Both the position numbers and the translations under genes were made by a program. The notes under the pieces are model-generated. The model had not been told where the DNA came from. It ran no database searches and worked only from the letters and a program-made list of their open reading frames with translations. From an uncultured Burkholderiaceae bacterium (GTDB lineage: Bacteria; Pseudomonadota; Gammaproteobacteria; Burkholderiales; Burkholderiaceae_F), in contig CALGWX010000333.1 of NCBI GenBank assembly GCA_937936215.1, forward strand, positions 1 through 15,747: 15,747 nucleotides of DNA, read 5' to 3'. Shown one piece after another: positions 7,337 to 13,871 of the stretch; within the stretch, counting starts at the first letter, position 1; the number at the start of each line of letters is the position of its first letter.

Positions 7337-8085
7337 TCGGCCCCCTGCGGCTTGCGGTCGAGCGGCCGCGGCGCATCGCGCAGCGCCTGCGCCGCCACCG
7401 GCTCGCGGTCGAAGCGGCGGCGGCCGATCGGCACCGCGAAGCCCACCCGCTTGCGGATGATCACGCCGACCGGGCAGACCTCGACCGCCTTGTCGGTGAC
7501 CGCGATGTCGGTGTCGGCGAGCCGCCCGCTCTCGCTGTTGACGATCAGGTGCTTGCGGATGCCGCGGCCCGACAGCGCGAACACGCCCTTGCCGTCGACC
7601 TCGCTGGAGGCGCGCACGCACAGCTCGCACAGGATGCAGCGGTTGAAGTCGAGCAGGATGTCCGGATGCGAGGCGTCGACCGGCCGGTCGGGGTAGAAGT
7701 GGTCAAAGCGCGGCGTCAGCATGCCGACGTCGTAGGCGACTGCCTGCAGCTTGCAGTCGCCGCTTTTCTCGCACGACGGGCAGAAGTGGTTGCCTTCGAC
7801 GAACAGCATCTGCACCAGCGTGCGCCGCTTCTCGGCGATCTCTTCGGTGCCGCTCTCGACGCTCATGCCGGCGGCCGCCGGCAGCGTGCACGAGGTCACC
7901 CAGCGGCCGTCGACCTTCACCGTGCACACCTTGCAGCTGCCGTGCGGCTTGAACTCCGGGTGGTAGCACAGGTGCGGGATGTAGCGGCCGGCCGCCAGCG
8001 CCGCCTGCATGATCGTCTGCCCCGGCGTGAAGGAGACTTCCTCGCCGTCGAGCACGAACGTGCGCCCGGGCGCCTTGACCGTCAT
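7333..8085 (-). CDS. hoxU: HoxU, Fe-S electron-transfer subunit (NuoG-like N-terminal part)
   Basis: A 250-residue diaphorase subunit linking HoxF to HoxY-HoxH, homologous to the N-terminal part of complex I NuoG. Clusters visible in order: a [2Fe-2S] ferredoxin fold with CYHPEF, GSCKVC and TSCTLPA (about 40-70); the NuoG-type His-Cys3 [4Fe-4S] motif HFCPSCEKSGDC (about 98-110); and a further [4Fe-4S] set, CILCELC (about 147-153) with VCPVG (about 194). The frame is open to 8256, but the real start is ATG 8085, with GGAGG about 5 bases upstream. It overlaps by ATGA the end of a 49-codon ORF that fills the gap to hoxF. The C-terminal 40 or so residues are basic and weakly conserved. Length is close to known HoxU. 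Confidence 0.95.
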   Translation of the reverse strand: MTVKAPGRTFVLDGEEVSFTPGQTIMQAALAAGRYIPHLCYHPEFKPHGSCKVCTVKVDGRWVTSCTLPAAAGMSVESGTEEIAEKRRTLVQMLFVEGNHFCPSCEKSGDCKLQAVAYDVGMLTPRFDHFYPDRPVDASHPDILLDFNRCILCELCVRASSEVDGKGVFALSGRGIRKHLIVNSESGRLADTDIAVTDKAVEVCPVGVIIRKRVGFAVPIGRRRFDREPVAAQALRDAPRPLDRKPQGAE

Positions 8086-8231
8086 CGCCGCCTCCGCGCG
8101 TTGCGCGCCGCTGCACGGCGACCGGGCGCGCTCCCGAGGCGCGGGGATAGCCGGCCTGGGCCGCGTCCGGCCGGGCGAGCGCGCCTCGAAGCCTCGCCTA
8201 CCGTGCCGCGCGCAAGTTGCGCACCGCTCAT
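8082..8231 (-). CDS. Doubtful 49-codon ORF coupled to hoxF and hoxU
   Basis: Reads MSGAQLARGTVGEASRRARP and goes on Arg/Gly/Ala-rich to a poly-Arg end. Its ATG overlaps the hoxF stop as ATGA (8231-8228) and its TGA overlaps the hoxU start as ATGA (8085-8082), so a ribosome could pass from hoxF through it into hoxU. Composition looks like non-coding GC-rich DNA and I recognise no family. More likely a spacer with accidental overlaps than a gene, but the double coupling is worth recording. Confidence 0.25.
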   Translation of the reverse strand: MSGAQLARGTVGEASRRARPAGRGPGRLSPRLGSAPGRRAAARNARRRR

Positions 8232-10147
8232 GTCGTTCCTCCGCCGGCGACGGCATCCGCTTCCGCCGCGCCGAAGTGCGCGCCGGGGTCGTCGCGGCCG
8301 GTCATCGCGCGGGCGCGCGCGAGCGCGCCGTCCAGATCGAAGGCCGGCACGAACTCCGGCGTCAGCAGGCGCCGCTCGTAGGCGGGGCGGAAGCGCTTGA
8401 GCGTGTCGAGCACCGGGTTGCAGGCAGTGTGGCCCAGCCCGCAGTGGCTGGCCGCCTGCAGCAGGCTGTTGAGGTCCGTGATCTGCGCCAGGTCGTGCGG
8501 CGAGCCCAGGCCGGCGGCGAGCTTGTCCATCAGCCGGGCCAGCAGCGTGGTGCCGACGCGGCACGGCGTGCAGAAGCCGCAGCTTTCGTGGGCGAAGAAG
8601 TGCACGAAGTTGCGCGCCACCTCGAACATGTCGCGCGACTCGTCGAAGACCATGAAGGCGCCGGCGGTGGGCAGGTCCTCGAAGGCGATGCGGCGGTCGA
8701 ACTCGGTGGCATCGATGCAGATGCCGGAGGCGCCGCTGACCTGCACGGCCTGGGTGGCCTCGGCGCCGCAGTCGGCGAGCACCTGCGCTACCTTCGTGCC
8801 GAACGGATACTCGTAGATGCCGGGGCGGGCGCAGTCGCCGGAGACGGACAGCAGCTTGGTGCCGGCCGAGCGCAGCGTGCCGATGCTGCGGTACCACTCG
8901 CCGCCGCGCACCGCGATCAGCGCCGCGGCGCAGAAGGTCTCGACGTTGTTGACGATCGTCGGCTGCTTCAGATAGCCGCTGATCACCGGGTACGGTGGCC
9001 GGTTGCGCGGCACGCCGCGCTTGCCTTCCAGCGACTCGATCAGCGCCGACTCCTCGCCGCAGATGTAGGCGCCGGCGCCGACGTGGATGCTGATGTCGAA
9101 GTCGAAGCCCGGCCAGTCGCAGATGCCAGAGCCGAGCAGCCCCTCGCGGCGGCGGCGGTCGAGCACCGCCTGCAGGTGCGCCAGCAGGTGGCGGTACTCG
9201 CCGCGCAGGTACAGGAAGCCGTGCCGCGCGCCGACCGCGTAGGCCGCCACCGTCATGCCATCGAAGACGAGGTCGGCGTACGAGGCGAGCAGCACGCGGT
9301 CCTTGAAGGTGCCGGGCTCGCCCTCGTCGGCGTTGCACACCACGTAGCGCGGCGTGGCCGGCGCCTGCGCGCAGGCCTCCCACTTCAGGCCGGTGGTGAA
9401 GCCGGCGCCGCCGCGCCCGCGCAGGTTGGCGAGCTTGATCTCCGCCAGCACCGCGCGCGGGCCCTGCGGCTCGATCTCGATGGCCTCTCGCCAGGAGCGC
9501 TCGTTCGACGCCCGCTCGCGCAGCGCGCCGCTGCCGCGTGCCAGCGCGGCGTGGATCGCCTCGCCAGGGGCGAGGTTCGAGTCGAGCAGGACGTCCCTGC
9601 GGCGGATGTTGTCGGCGACGACGAACAGCTCCCGCGGCCAATGCGGCACCGGCAGCCCGCTGCGCACCAGTTCCGCGATCTGCTCGATGCGCGCGTCGTC
9701 CAGCCGCGGGATCGCCCAGCCGTTGACGAGCAGCGCGGGCGCCTGGTCGCACATCCCCGTGCACGAGGTGGTGTCGATCGACACCAGCCCGTCCTCGGAG
9801 GTGCGGCCGCGCTCGACCCATAGCAGCTCGCACAGGCGCGCCAGCAACGCCTCGGAGCCGGCCATGCGGTCGGTAATGTTGTCGGAGAAGCGGATCCGGT
9901 AGCGGCCACCGGGGGCCAGGTGCAGGAAACTGTAGAAGCCGGCCACGCCTTCGACGCGCGCCCGCGGCAGCCCGAGCGCGCGGGCGATGGTGGTGATCGC
10001 CTCCGGCCGGATCCAGCCCTCCGGCTCCTGCGCCTCGCGCAGGATCTGCACGAGTTCGGTGCGCGCGTTGCCGTGCCGGTCGAGGATCGCATCGAGCCGG
10101 CGCTTGCGTTCCGCCGCGGTGGTCGTCGTGGCCCTGTCCATCCGCAT
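8228..10147 (-). CDS. hoxF: HoxF, NAD(H)/FMN diaphorase subunit with fused NuoE-like domain
   Basis: A 639-residue flavoprotein that exchanges electrons with NAD+/NADH in the soluble hydrogenase. Residues about 20-160 are a NuoE/HoxE-like thioredoxin fold and the rest is NuoF-like. FMN and NADH sites: GRGGAGF (244-250), CNADEGEPGTFKDR (271-284) and GAGAYICGEESALIESLEGK (357-376). The N3-type [4Fe-4S] ligands are C523, C526 and C529 (ESCGFCTPCR) with C569. In the NuoE-like part only the second Cys pair is present (C129, C133 in SCTGMC); the canonical first pair is missing, so the N1a-type cluster is probably absent or altered. ATG 10147 was chosen over 10141 because GGAG lies 5 bases upstream. 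The stand-alone hoxE of cyanobacterial enzymes is absent, as in the Ralstonia type. First gene of the hox group. Confidence 0.96.
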   Translation of the reverse strand: MRMDRATTTTAAERKRRLDAILDRHGNARTELVQILREAQEPEGWIRPEAITTIARALGLPRARVEGVAGFYSFLHLAPGGRYRIRFSDNITDRMAGSEALLARLCELLWVERGRTSEDGLVSIDTTSCTGMCDQAPALLVNGWAIPRLDDARIEQIAELVRSGLPVPHWPRELFVVADNIRRRDVLLDSNLAPGEAIHAALARGSGALRERASNERSWREAIEIEPQGPRAVLAEIKLANLRGRGGAGFTTGLKWEACAQAPATPRYVVCNADEGEPGTFKDRVLLASYADLVFDGMTVAAYAVGARHGFLYLRGEYRHLLAHLQAVLDRRRREGLLGSGICDWPGFDFDISIHVGAGAYICGEESALIESLEGKRGVPRNRPPYPVISGYLKQPTIVNNVETFCAAALIAVRGGEWYRSIGTLRSAGTKLLSVSGDCARPGIYEYPFGTKVAQVLADCGAEATQAVQVSGASGICIDATEFDRRIAFEDLPTAGAFMVFDESRDMFEVARNFVHFFAHESCGFCTPCRVGTTLLARLMDKLAAGLGSPHDLAQITDLNSLLQAASHCGLGHTACNPVLDTLKRFRPAYERRLLTPEFVPAFDLDGALARARAMTGRDDPGAHFGAAEADAVAGGGTT

Positions 10148-10170
10148 CGAAGCTCCATCGACGCGGCCCC

Positions 10171-10211
10171 ATGTTGCTCGACAGCCGCATGACGTCGCTG
10201 ACCGGCGTCAA
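10171..10211 (-). promoter_or_regulatory. Possible hoxF promoter with an FNR/FixK-like palindrome
   Basis: Reading toward hoxF, positions 10211-10198 are TTGACGCCGGTCAG, which fits the FNR/FixK core TTGA-N6-TCAA except for the last base. If it sat at -41.5, transcription would start near 10163, 16 bases before the ATG, and a CAACAT hexamer at 10176-10171 would fall at -10 (3 of 6 matches to TATAAT). The geometry fits a class II activator site, but the match is imperfect and was found by eye. It lies in the 157-bp spacer between the PdeM-like gene and hoxF. Confidence 0.3.
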
Positions 10212-10304
10212 GCCAAGGTCGCAGGCCACCCATTCGCGGCAGAGGTTTGACCTGCGTTACCGATGCGCGCCCGTGGGCGACCAACGAACGCGCCGCCGCC
10301 GCGG

Positions 10305-11027
10305 CTACGCCACGACGCGGGCCGCCGGCACCTCGACCAGGCGATCGCCGGCGATCGCCAGCACGCGGTCGCCCGGCTCGCGCTCGATCGGCGCGCCGCC
10401 GGTGAACTCGCCGAAGGCCGGCAGCAGCAGCAGGCCGTCGCGCTGCCAGAAGCAGGGCAGCCGCACCACATCGTTGGCGCCCTGCAGCCGCACGCAGGGG
10501 TGCAGATGACCGGCAACGACGGCGGCGCCGTCGCACCGCTGCGGGTGGTGACAGAAGGCGAGGCCATCGGCCCGCCACGGCTCGGCGACGACCTCGATGC
10601 CCAGCGCCGGCGGCAGCGCGCCCGCGTGGCGATCATGGTTGCCCTCGACCAGCGTGATCGGCAGTTGCGACTGCGCGGCGCGCCAGCGCGAAAGCTGCGC
10701 CATCGTCTCGCCGCCTTGGGCCTCGCGCGCGTGCAGCAGGTCGCCGAGGAAGACCAGCCGCCGCGGCCGCAGCGCTTCGATCAGGCTGCCGAGCCGCGCT
10801 AGGTTGGCGCTCGTCGTGCCCTGCGGCACCGGCAGGCCGCGGGCGCGAAAGGCGGCCGCCTTGCCAAAGTGCGCGTCGGCCACCACCATCCAGCCGCGAT
10901 CGAGCCACAGCGCCGCACGCTGCGGCAGCGCCCGCCACGCCGCGCCGCCGAAGGCGAAGTCGATGTGCGTCGGCAGCCGGTCGGCGCCGCCGTGGCGGCG
11001 CGCCGGGGCGAAGCGGCGGCCGCTCAC
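10305..11027 (-). CDS. pdeM: PdeM-type metallophosphoesterase (DNA-ligase-associated endonuclease family)
   Basis: A 240-residue calcineurin-like phosphoesterase that most resembles PdeM, the predicted nuclease usually found with the LigD-like ligase/exonuclease/helicase DNA repair set. Motifs: ADAHFGKAAAFRARGLPVPQG (D51, H53; the PdeM hallmark), LGDLLHA (D96), EGNHDRHAG (N130, H131), CHHPQ (H160, H161) and AGHLHP (H174, H176). GTG 11027 gives a normal family length. The frame is open to 11132, but the extra part overlaps the TraB gene end and is unlike the family; no clear Shine-Dalgarno site supports GTG. It lies 40 bp after the TraB/GumN gene, and the usual ligase-exonuclease-helicase partners are not in the window, so its link to hydrogenase is probably only positional. 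No signal peptide. Confidence 0.85.
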   Translation of the reverse strand: MSGRRFAPARRHGGADRLPTHIDFAFGGAAWRALPQRAALWLDRGWMVVADAHFGKAAAFRARGLPVPQGTTSANLARLGSLIEALRPRRLVFLGDLLHAREAQGGETMAQLSRWRAAQSQLPITLVEGNHDRHAGALPPALGIEVVAEPWRADGLAFCHHPQRCDGAAVVAGHLHPCVRLQGANDVVRLPCFWQRDGLLLLPAFGEFTGGAPIEREPGDRVLAIAGDRLVEVPAARVVA

Positions 11028-11067
11028 GCGCAAGCGATCGGGCCGCGGCCGCGGCTCGTGCCGAGCG

Positions 11068-11979
11068 TCACGACAGCCGCCTGACCGTGAAACCGCGGTC
11101 GCGCAACAGCCGCAGCAGGCCGTTGGGGCCAAAGTAGTGCAGCGAGCCGATCGCCACCGCGTGCAGGCGGCCGCTGGCGGCGTAACGCTCGATAGCGGCG
11201 ACCATCTTCGGGTGGCGGCCGACGAAGATGCGCTCGGCGACGAAGCGCCGCGCGTCGCGGCCGCTGCGCGCCATCTCGGCGGCCAGTTGCTCCATCGCCG
11301 CCTCGTCGCCTCGCTCCCACGCGACCACCAGCCGCTCGATGTCGGCGCGGCTGGCGCCGCTTTCGATCGTCTCCAGCGCGTCGCGCAGGTAGTCCAGTTG
11401 CACCGCCGGCGCGGCCTCGTCGAACAGCCGCATCTGCTCCTCGACGCCCTCGATCTCGACGATCGGCTTGCCGCCCGCCACCGCGGCCTGGTACAGGAGC
11501 GCTTCGGCGCCGAAGGCGGGGCTGAGTCCCGCGGCCGCCGCCTCCAGCAGGACCAGCGTGTTGGCCACCATCCACGGCTTCATCCGGCAGCACAGCGGCA
11601 GGCCGCCAGCGCGCCCGGCAGCGACCTTCCGCAGGCGCGCCAGGGTCGCCGCGTCGGCCTGCGCGTCCAGGCCCGGCGCGCCGTCCGGATACATCGCGTA
11701 GCGCTGCGCCGCCGCCAGGCTGGTTTGCGCGTCGAACACGTTGGCCTCGAAGGCGATCACCTGCGCGGCCGCAAGCGCTGGTGCCGCGGCCGCCGCGGCG
11801 AACTGCGGCTTGCCGACGTGGATGGTGCCGACCAGAAGCACGCGGTCGGCGCCCCGCGTGGCTTCCCAGAAAAAGCCGCGCGGCACCACGTCGTCGTTCG
11901 CCCAAGCGGCCACAGGGCAATGCGCGGCAACCAGCGCCACAAGCACGATACAAAACCGACCGATGACTCGCATGGACAT
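11068..11979 (-). CDS. TraB/GumN-family protein, exported
   Basis: A 303-residue protein of the TraB/GumN family. The family resembles Tiki-type metalloproteases in fold, but its role in bacteria is unsettled. It opens with a signal peptide: basic MSMRVIGR, a hydrophobic stretch to about residue 25, and a likely cut after AWA (27), which places it in the periplasm. The first conserved motif, LLVGTIHVG, is at 48-56, and the C-terminal motif GSLHYFGPNGLLRLLRDRGF ends the protein, leaving both signature histidines (H54 and the one in SLHYFG). I chose ATG 11979; ATG 11973 and 12003 are in frame and keep the signal peptide, and no start has a strong Shine-Dalgarno site. First of the minus-strand run, 40 bp before the PdeM-like gene. 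Confidence 0.85.
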   Translation of the reverse strand: MSMRVIGRFCIVLVALVAAHCPVAAWANDDVVPRGFFWEATRGADRVLLVGTIHVGKPQFAAAAAAPALAAAQVIAFEANVFDAQTSLAAAQRYAMYPDGAPGLDAQADAATLARLRKVAAGRAGGLPLCCRMKPWMVANTLVLLEAAAAGLSPAFGAEALLYQAAVAGGKPIVEIEGVEEQMRLFDEAAPAVQLDYLRDALETIESGASRADIERLVVAWERGDEAAMEQLAAEMARSGRDARRFVAERIFVGRHPKMVAAIERYAASGRLHAVAIGSLHYFGPNGLLRLLRDRGFTVRRLS

Positions 11980-12542
11980 GAGCCGACATCGAGAAACGCG
12001 CATCCTCAGACCCAGTTTCGACCGCGGCCGAGTGTATCGACGGCCGTCGCCGCTACTTGCAGCCATGGTTCACCGAACTGCGGGACGAACGTCAAGCGCC
12101 GCGCCAGCGTGAACGAGGACGCTTGTACGGCGCGCGGCGAGCGACATGACAGCAACGGCGTCGGTCACATTATCGAGATGAAAAAGCACGGTAGACGCGG
12201 CATCGCGCTTCACCCATCGAGGCGAGTCGTCGCTCGGCGTCTGCGAAGTGCGGACCGTGCAAACTCAGGCGCCGCAAAGGAGCGATAGCCGCATGAAGCG
12301 ACCCGGCGTTAGGCGGCGCCGGCGTCGCTGGTCGGTGCTACTTTGGGCCGCTCGGTCCGAACGCTGCGGCAGGTGGCGCGCATCGCTGGCATCGATGCAC
12401 GGTTCGAGCCGACGGCTAACGGCAGTCTGCCTTTCATGCGTGCTGCCTTGGCGCGGAAACGGACCGGCAGCCGGCCGTTGTCTACTTGCCTGCCGATATG
12501 GAGTTCTCCCCGCTACAGACAACCCGCTTTGCGGAGGTCAAT
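11980..12542. other. 563-bp divergent intergenic region with no convincing gene
   Basis: It separates the minus-strand TraB/GumN gene from the plus-strand protease gene and must hold both promoters. I see no strong -35/-10 pair. A perfect 12-bp palindrome (CGACGGCCGTCG) sits at 12038-12049, about 60 bp upstream of the TraB start, and could be an operator or chance. Small plus-strand frames starting at 12178 (36 codons) and 12293 are Arg-rich with ordinary non-coding composition, and I reject them as genes. Base composition is a little less GC-rich than the flanking hox region. Confidence 0.5.
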
Positions 12543-13538
12543 ATGAGCACAGGAAAACACGAGTCCGACAGTTCTGAACGACCCGGCGCAGGCCACACTG
12601 GCGGCTCTGGCACGGGCAGCCCGGCCGCTGCGGCGAAACCCGGCAACGGAGAAAACCTGCACAGCGAGGTCGCAGGCTCCGGCGAAGAGTCGCAACCGAT
12701 GCCGGTGACGCGCGACGAGGTCGCGCCCGAATTCACCGGTGCCCCGCCAGCCGGGGAACTCGAGGCGATCGCTAGCTTCGACCCGGGCCACGCCTTGAAC
12801 GAAGGCATGCCGCTGCCACTACCGAACGAGGACTTCGCGGAACTCAAGCCGGCCGAGTATGCGGAGTTCAGCGCGGCCGAGTCGGTGTGCGGGCGCGATG
12901 ATCGCGTTCGAGTCTCGCCAGCGACCGCCACCCCATGGCGCTGGATCTGCCAGTTGATCATCACCATGCCCAACGGCGCGGGTTTTCGCGGCACCGGCTG
13001 GTTCATCGGTCCCAAGTGCGTGATGACCGCGGGCCACTGCGTCTACAGCAAAGCCAACGGCGGTTGGGCGCGGCGCATCGAAGTGATCCCCGGCATGGAC
13101 GGCGCGTCCCGCCCCTTCGGCAGCGCGGTTGGCACCCGCTTTCGGTCGGTCACCGGCTGGACCAGCAGCACCGATCCCAATTACGACTACGGCTGCATCA
13201 TCCTGCCCTCGCCCTTGGGCAACTCAGTCGGCTTTTTCGGGTTCGCGAGCCTTTCCGACGCGTCACTGAATGGGCTGCTGCTGAACAACTCCGGCTACGC
13301 CGGTGACAAGCCCTTCGGTACGCATTGGTTCAATGCCGGGCGCGTGTCCCAGGTCACTTCGCGGAAGATCTACTACATGTTGGACACCTTCGGTGGCCAG
13401 AGCGGCAGCCCTGTCTGGCGGCTTTCGAACGGGCAAAGGCATGCGGTGGGCATCCATGCCTACGGTGGCTGTCCGAACAGCGCAACGCGAATCGTCAAGC
13501 CCGTGTTCGATAACATGATGGCGTGGCGGTCGCTGTGA
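12543..13538 (+). CDS. V8/trypsin-like (S1-fold) serine protease with acidic N-terminal region
   Basis: A 331-residue chymotrypsin-fold serine peptidase resembling bacterial glutamyl-endopeptidase-like enzymes. The triad is visible: H165 in MTAGHC, D215 in NYDYGCIIL and S287 in GGQSGSP. The mature domain probably begins near VCGRDDRVRV (115-124), and an oxyanion-side GTGWFIGP precedes the histidine. The first 110 residues are low-complexity, Gly/Ser/Pro-rich early and then strongly acidic, like a propeptide, but there is no hydrophobic signal peptide. ATG 12543 was chosen because GGAGG lies 6 bases upstream; ATGs at 12486 and 12498 have no such site and add no signal sequence. A 77-residue gene follows 10 bp later. 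Several codons and the composition differ slightly from the hox genes, hinting at separate origin. Substrate unknown. Confidence 0.88.
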   Translation: MSTGKHESDSSERPGAGHTGGSGTGSPAAAAKPGNGENLHSEVAGSGEESQPMPVTRDEVAPEFTGAPPAGELEAIASFDPGHALNEGMPLPLPNEDFAELKPAEYAEFSAAESVCGRDDRVRVSPATATPWRWICQLIITMPNGAGFRGTGWFIGPKCVMTAGHCVYSKANGGWARRIEVIPGMDGASRPFGSAVGTRFRSVTGWTSSTDPNYDYGCIILPSPLGNSVGFFGFASLSDASLNGLLLNNSGYAGDKPFGTHWFNAGRVSQVTSRKIYYMLDTFGGQSGSPVWRLSNGQRHAVGIHAYGGCPNSATRIVKPVFDNMMAWRSL

Positions 13539-13548
13539 GCTTGCCGGG

Positions 13549-13782
13549 ATGGTGACTTTCGAGGGCAGGATCTCCGAGGTGATGGAAAGCTGGCCGCTGC
13601 AGCTGATCGTCACGGTCGGGAACCAGTGGCATATGGTGACACTCACCGACGCCACCGAAGTCAAGCGCGACGGCATCGTCGTCGGTCCCGGGGCGCTTCG
13701 CCCCGGGCAGGTCATCGCCGTGCAGGCCGAACGCAGGCCGCCCGGCGGCGTGGCCGCCGTCACCATCACGATTCGTCAATGA
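13549..13782 (+). CDS. Hypothetical 77-residue beta-rich protein (DUF5666-like pattern)
   Basis: I do not recognise a named family with certainty. The protein alternates beta-strand-like segments (FEGRISEVMES, LQLIVTVGNQWHMVTL, GQVIAVQAER, VAAVTITIRQ) with a small charged loop (DATEVKRDG). This resembles the short OB-like repeats annotated as DUF5666, in which a Gly-Gln-x-V strand near the end is typical (RPGQVIAV here). It has no signal peptide and no cysteine or catalytic motif. It starts 10 bases after the protease stop with only a weak upstream purine run, so it is probably translated from the protease mRNA. A structural, binding or inhibitory role beside the protease is conceivable but only a guess from position. 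Confidence 0.6.
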   Translation: MVTFEGRISEVMESWPLQLIVTVGNQWHMVTLTDATEVKRDGIVVGPGALRPGQVIAVQAERRPPGGVAAVTITIRQ

Positions 13783-13784
13783 AG

Positions 13785-13814
13785 GGCAAGCGGCGAGCGG
13801 CCGGCAACTTGCCG
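13785..13814. terminator. Possible hairpin between convergent genes
   Basis: GGCAAG at 13785-13790 pairs with CTTGCC at 13808-13813, and CGGCA/TGCCG at 13802-13814 forms an alternative small stem. It lies just past the 77-residue gene, in the 89-bp gap before the convergent acyl-CoA synthetase gene. No T-run follows on either strand, so an intrinsic terminator is only weakly supported. Confidence 0.25.
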
Positions 13815-13871
13815 CAGATCTGATCCACGCTCGATGCGCACGGCTCGGACCCGCGCGGGGGCGCACCGCCG

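Noticed and set aside
10212..10240. Possible sigma-54 -24/-12 promoter upstream of hoxF
   Set aside because: GG and GC elements are present but 12 bases apart instead of 10, and the flanking bases do not fit.
3793..11027. Two metallophosphoesterases flanking the hox genes as a functional pair
   Set aside because: They belong to different branches (CpdA-like and PdeM-like) and share only the common metal motifs, so there is no sign of duplication or joint function.
12305..12420. Integron attC-like elements: GTTAGGC near 12309 and GGCTAAC near 12414
   Set aside because: The two are in the wrong order for an attC site (the AAC element should come first), one misses the consensus, and there is no integrase or cassette structure.
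12248..12577. A 109-codon plus-strand frame before the protease
   Set aside because: It is Arg/Cys/Ser-rich with no family resemblance and runs into the protease start in another frame.
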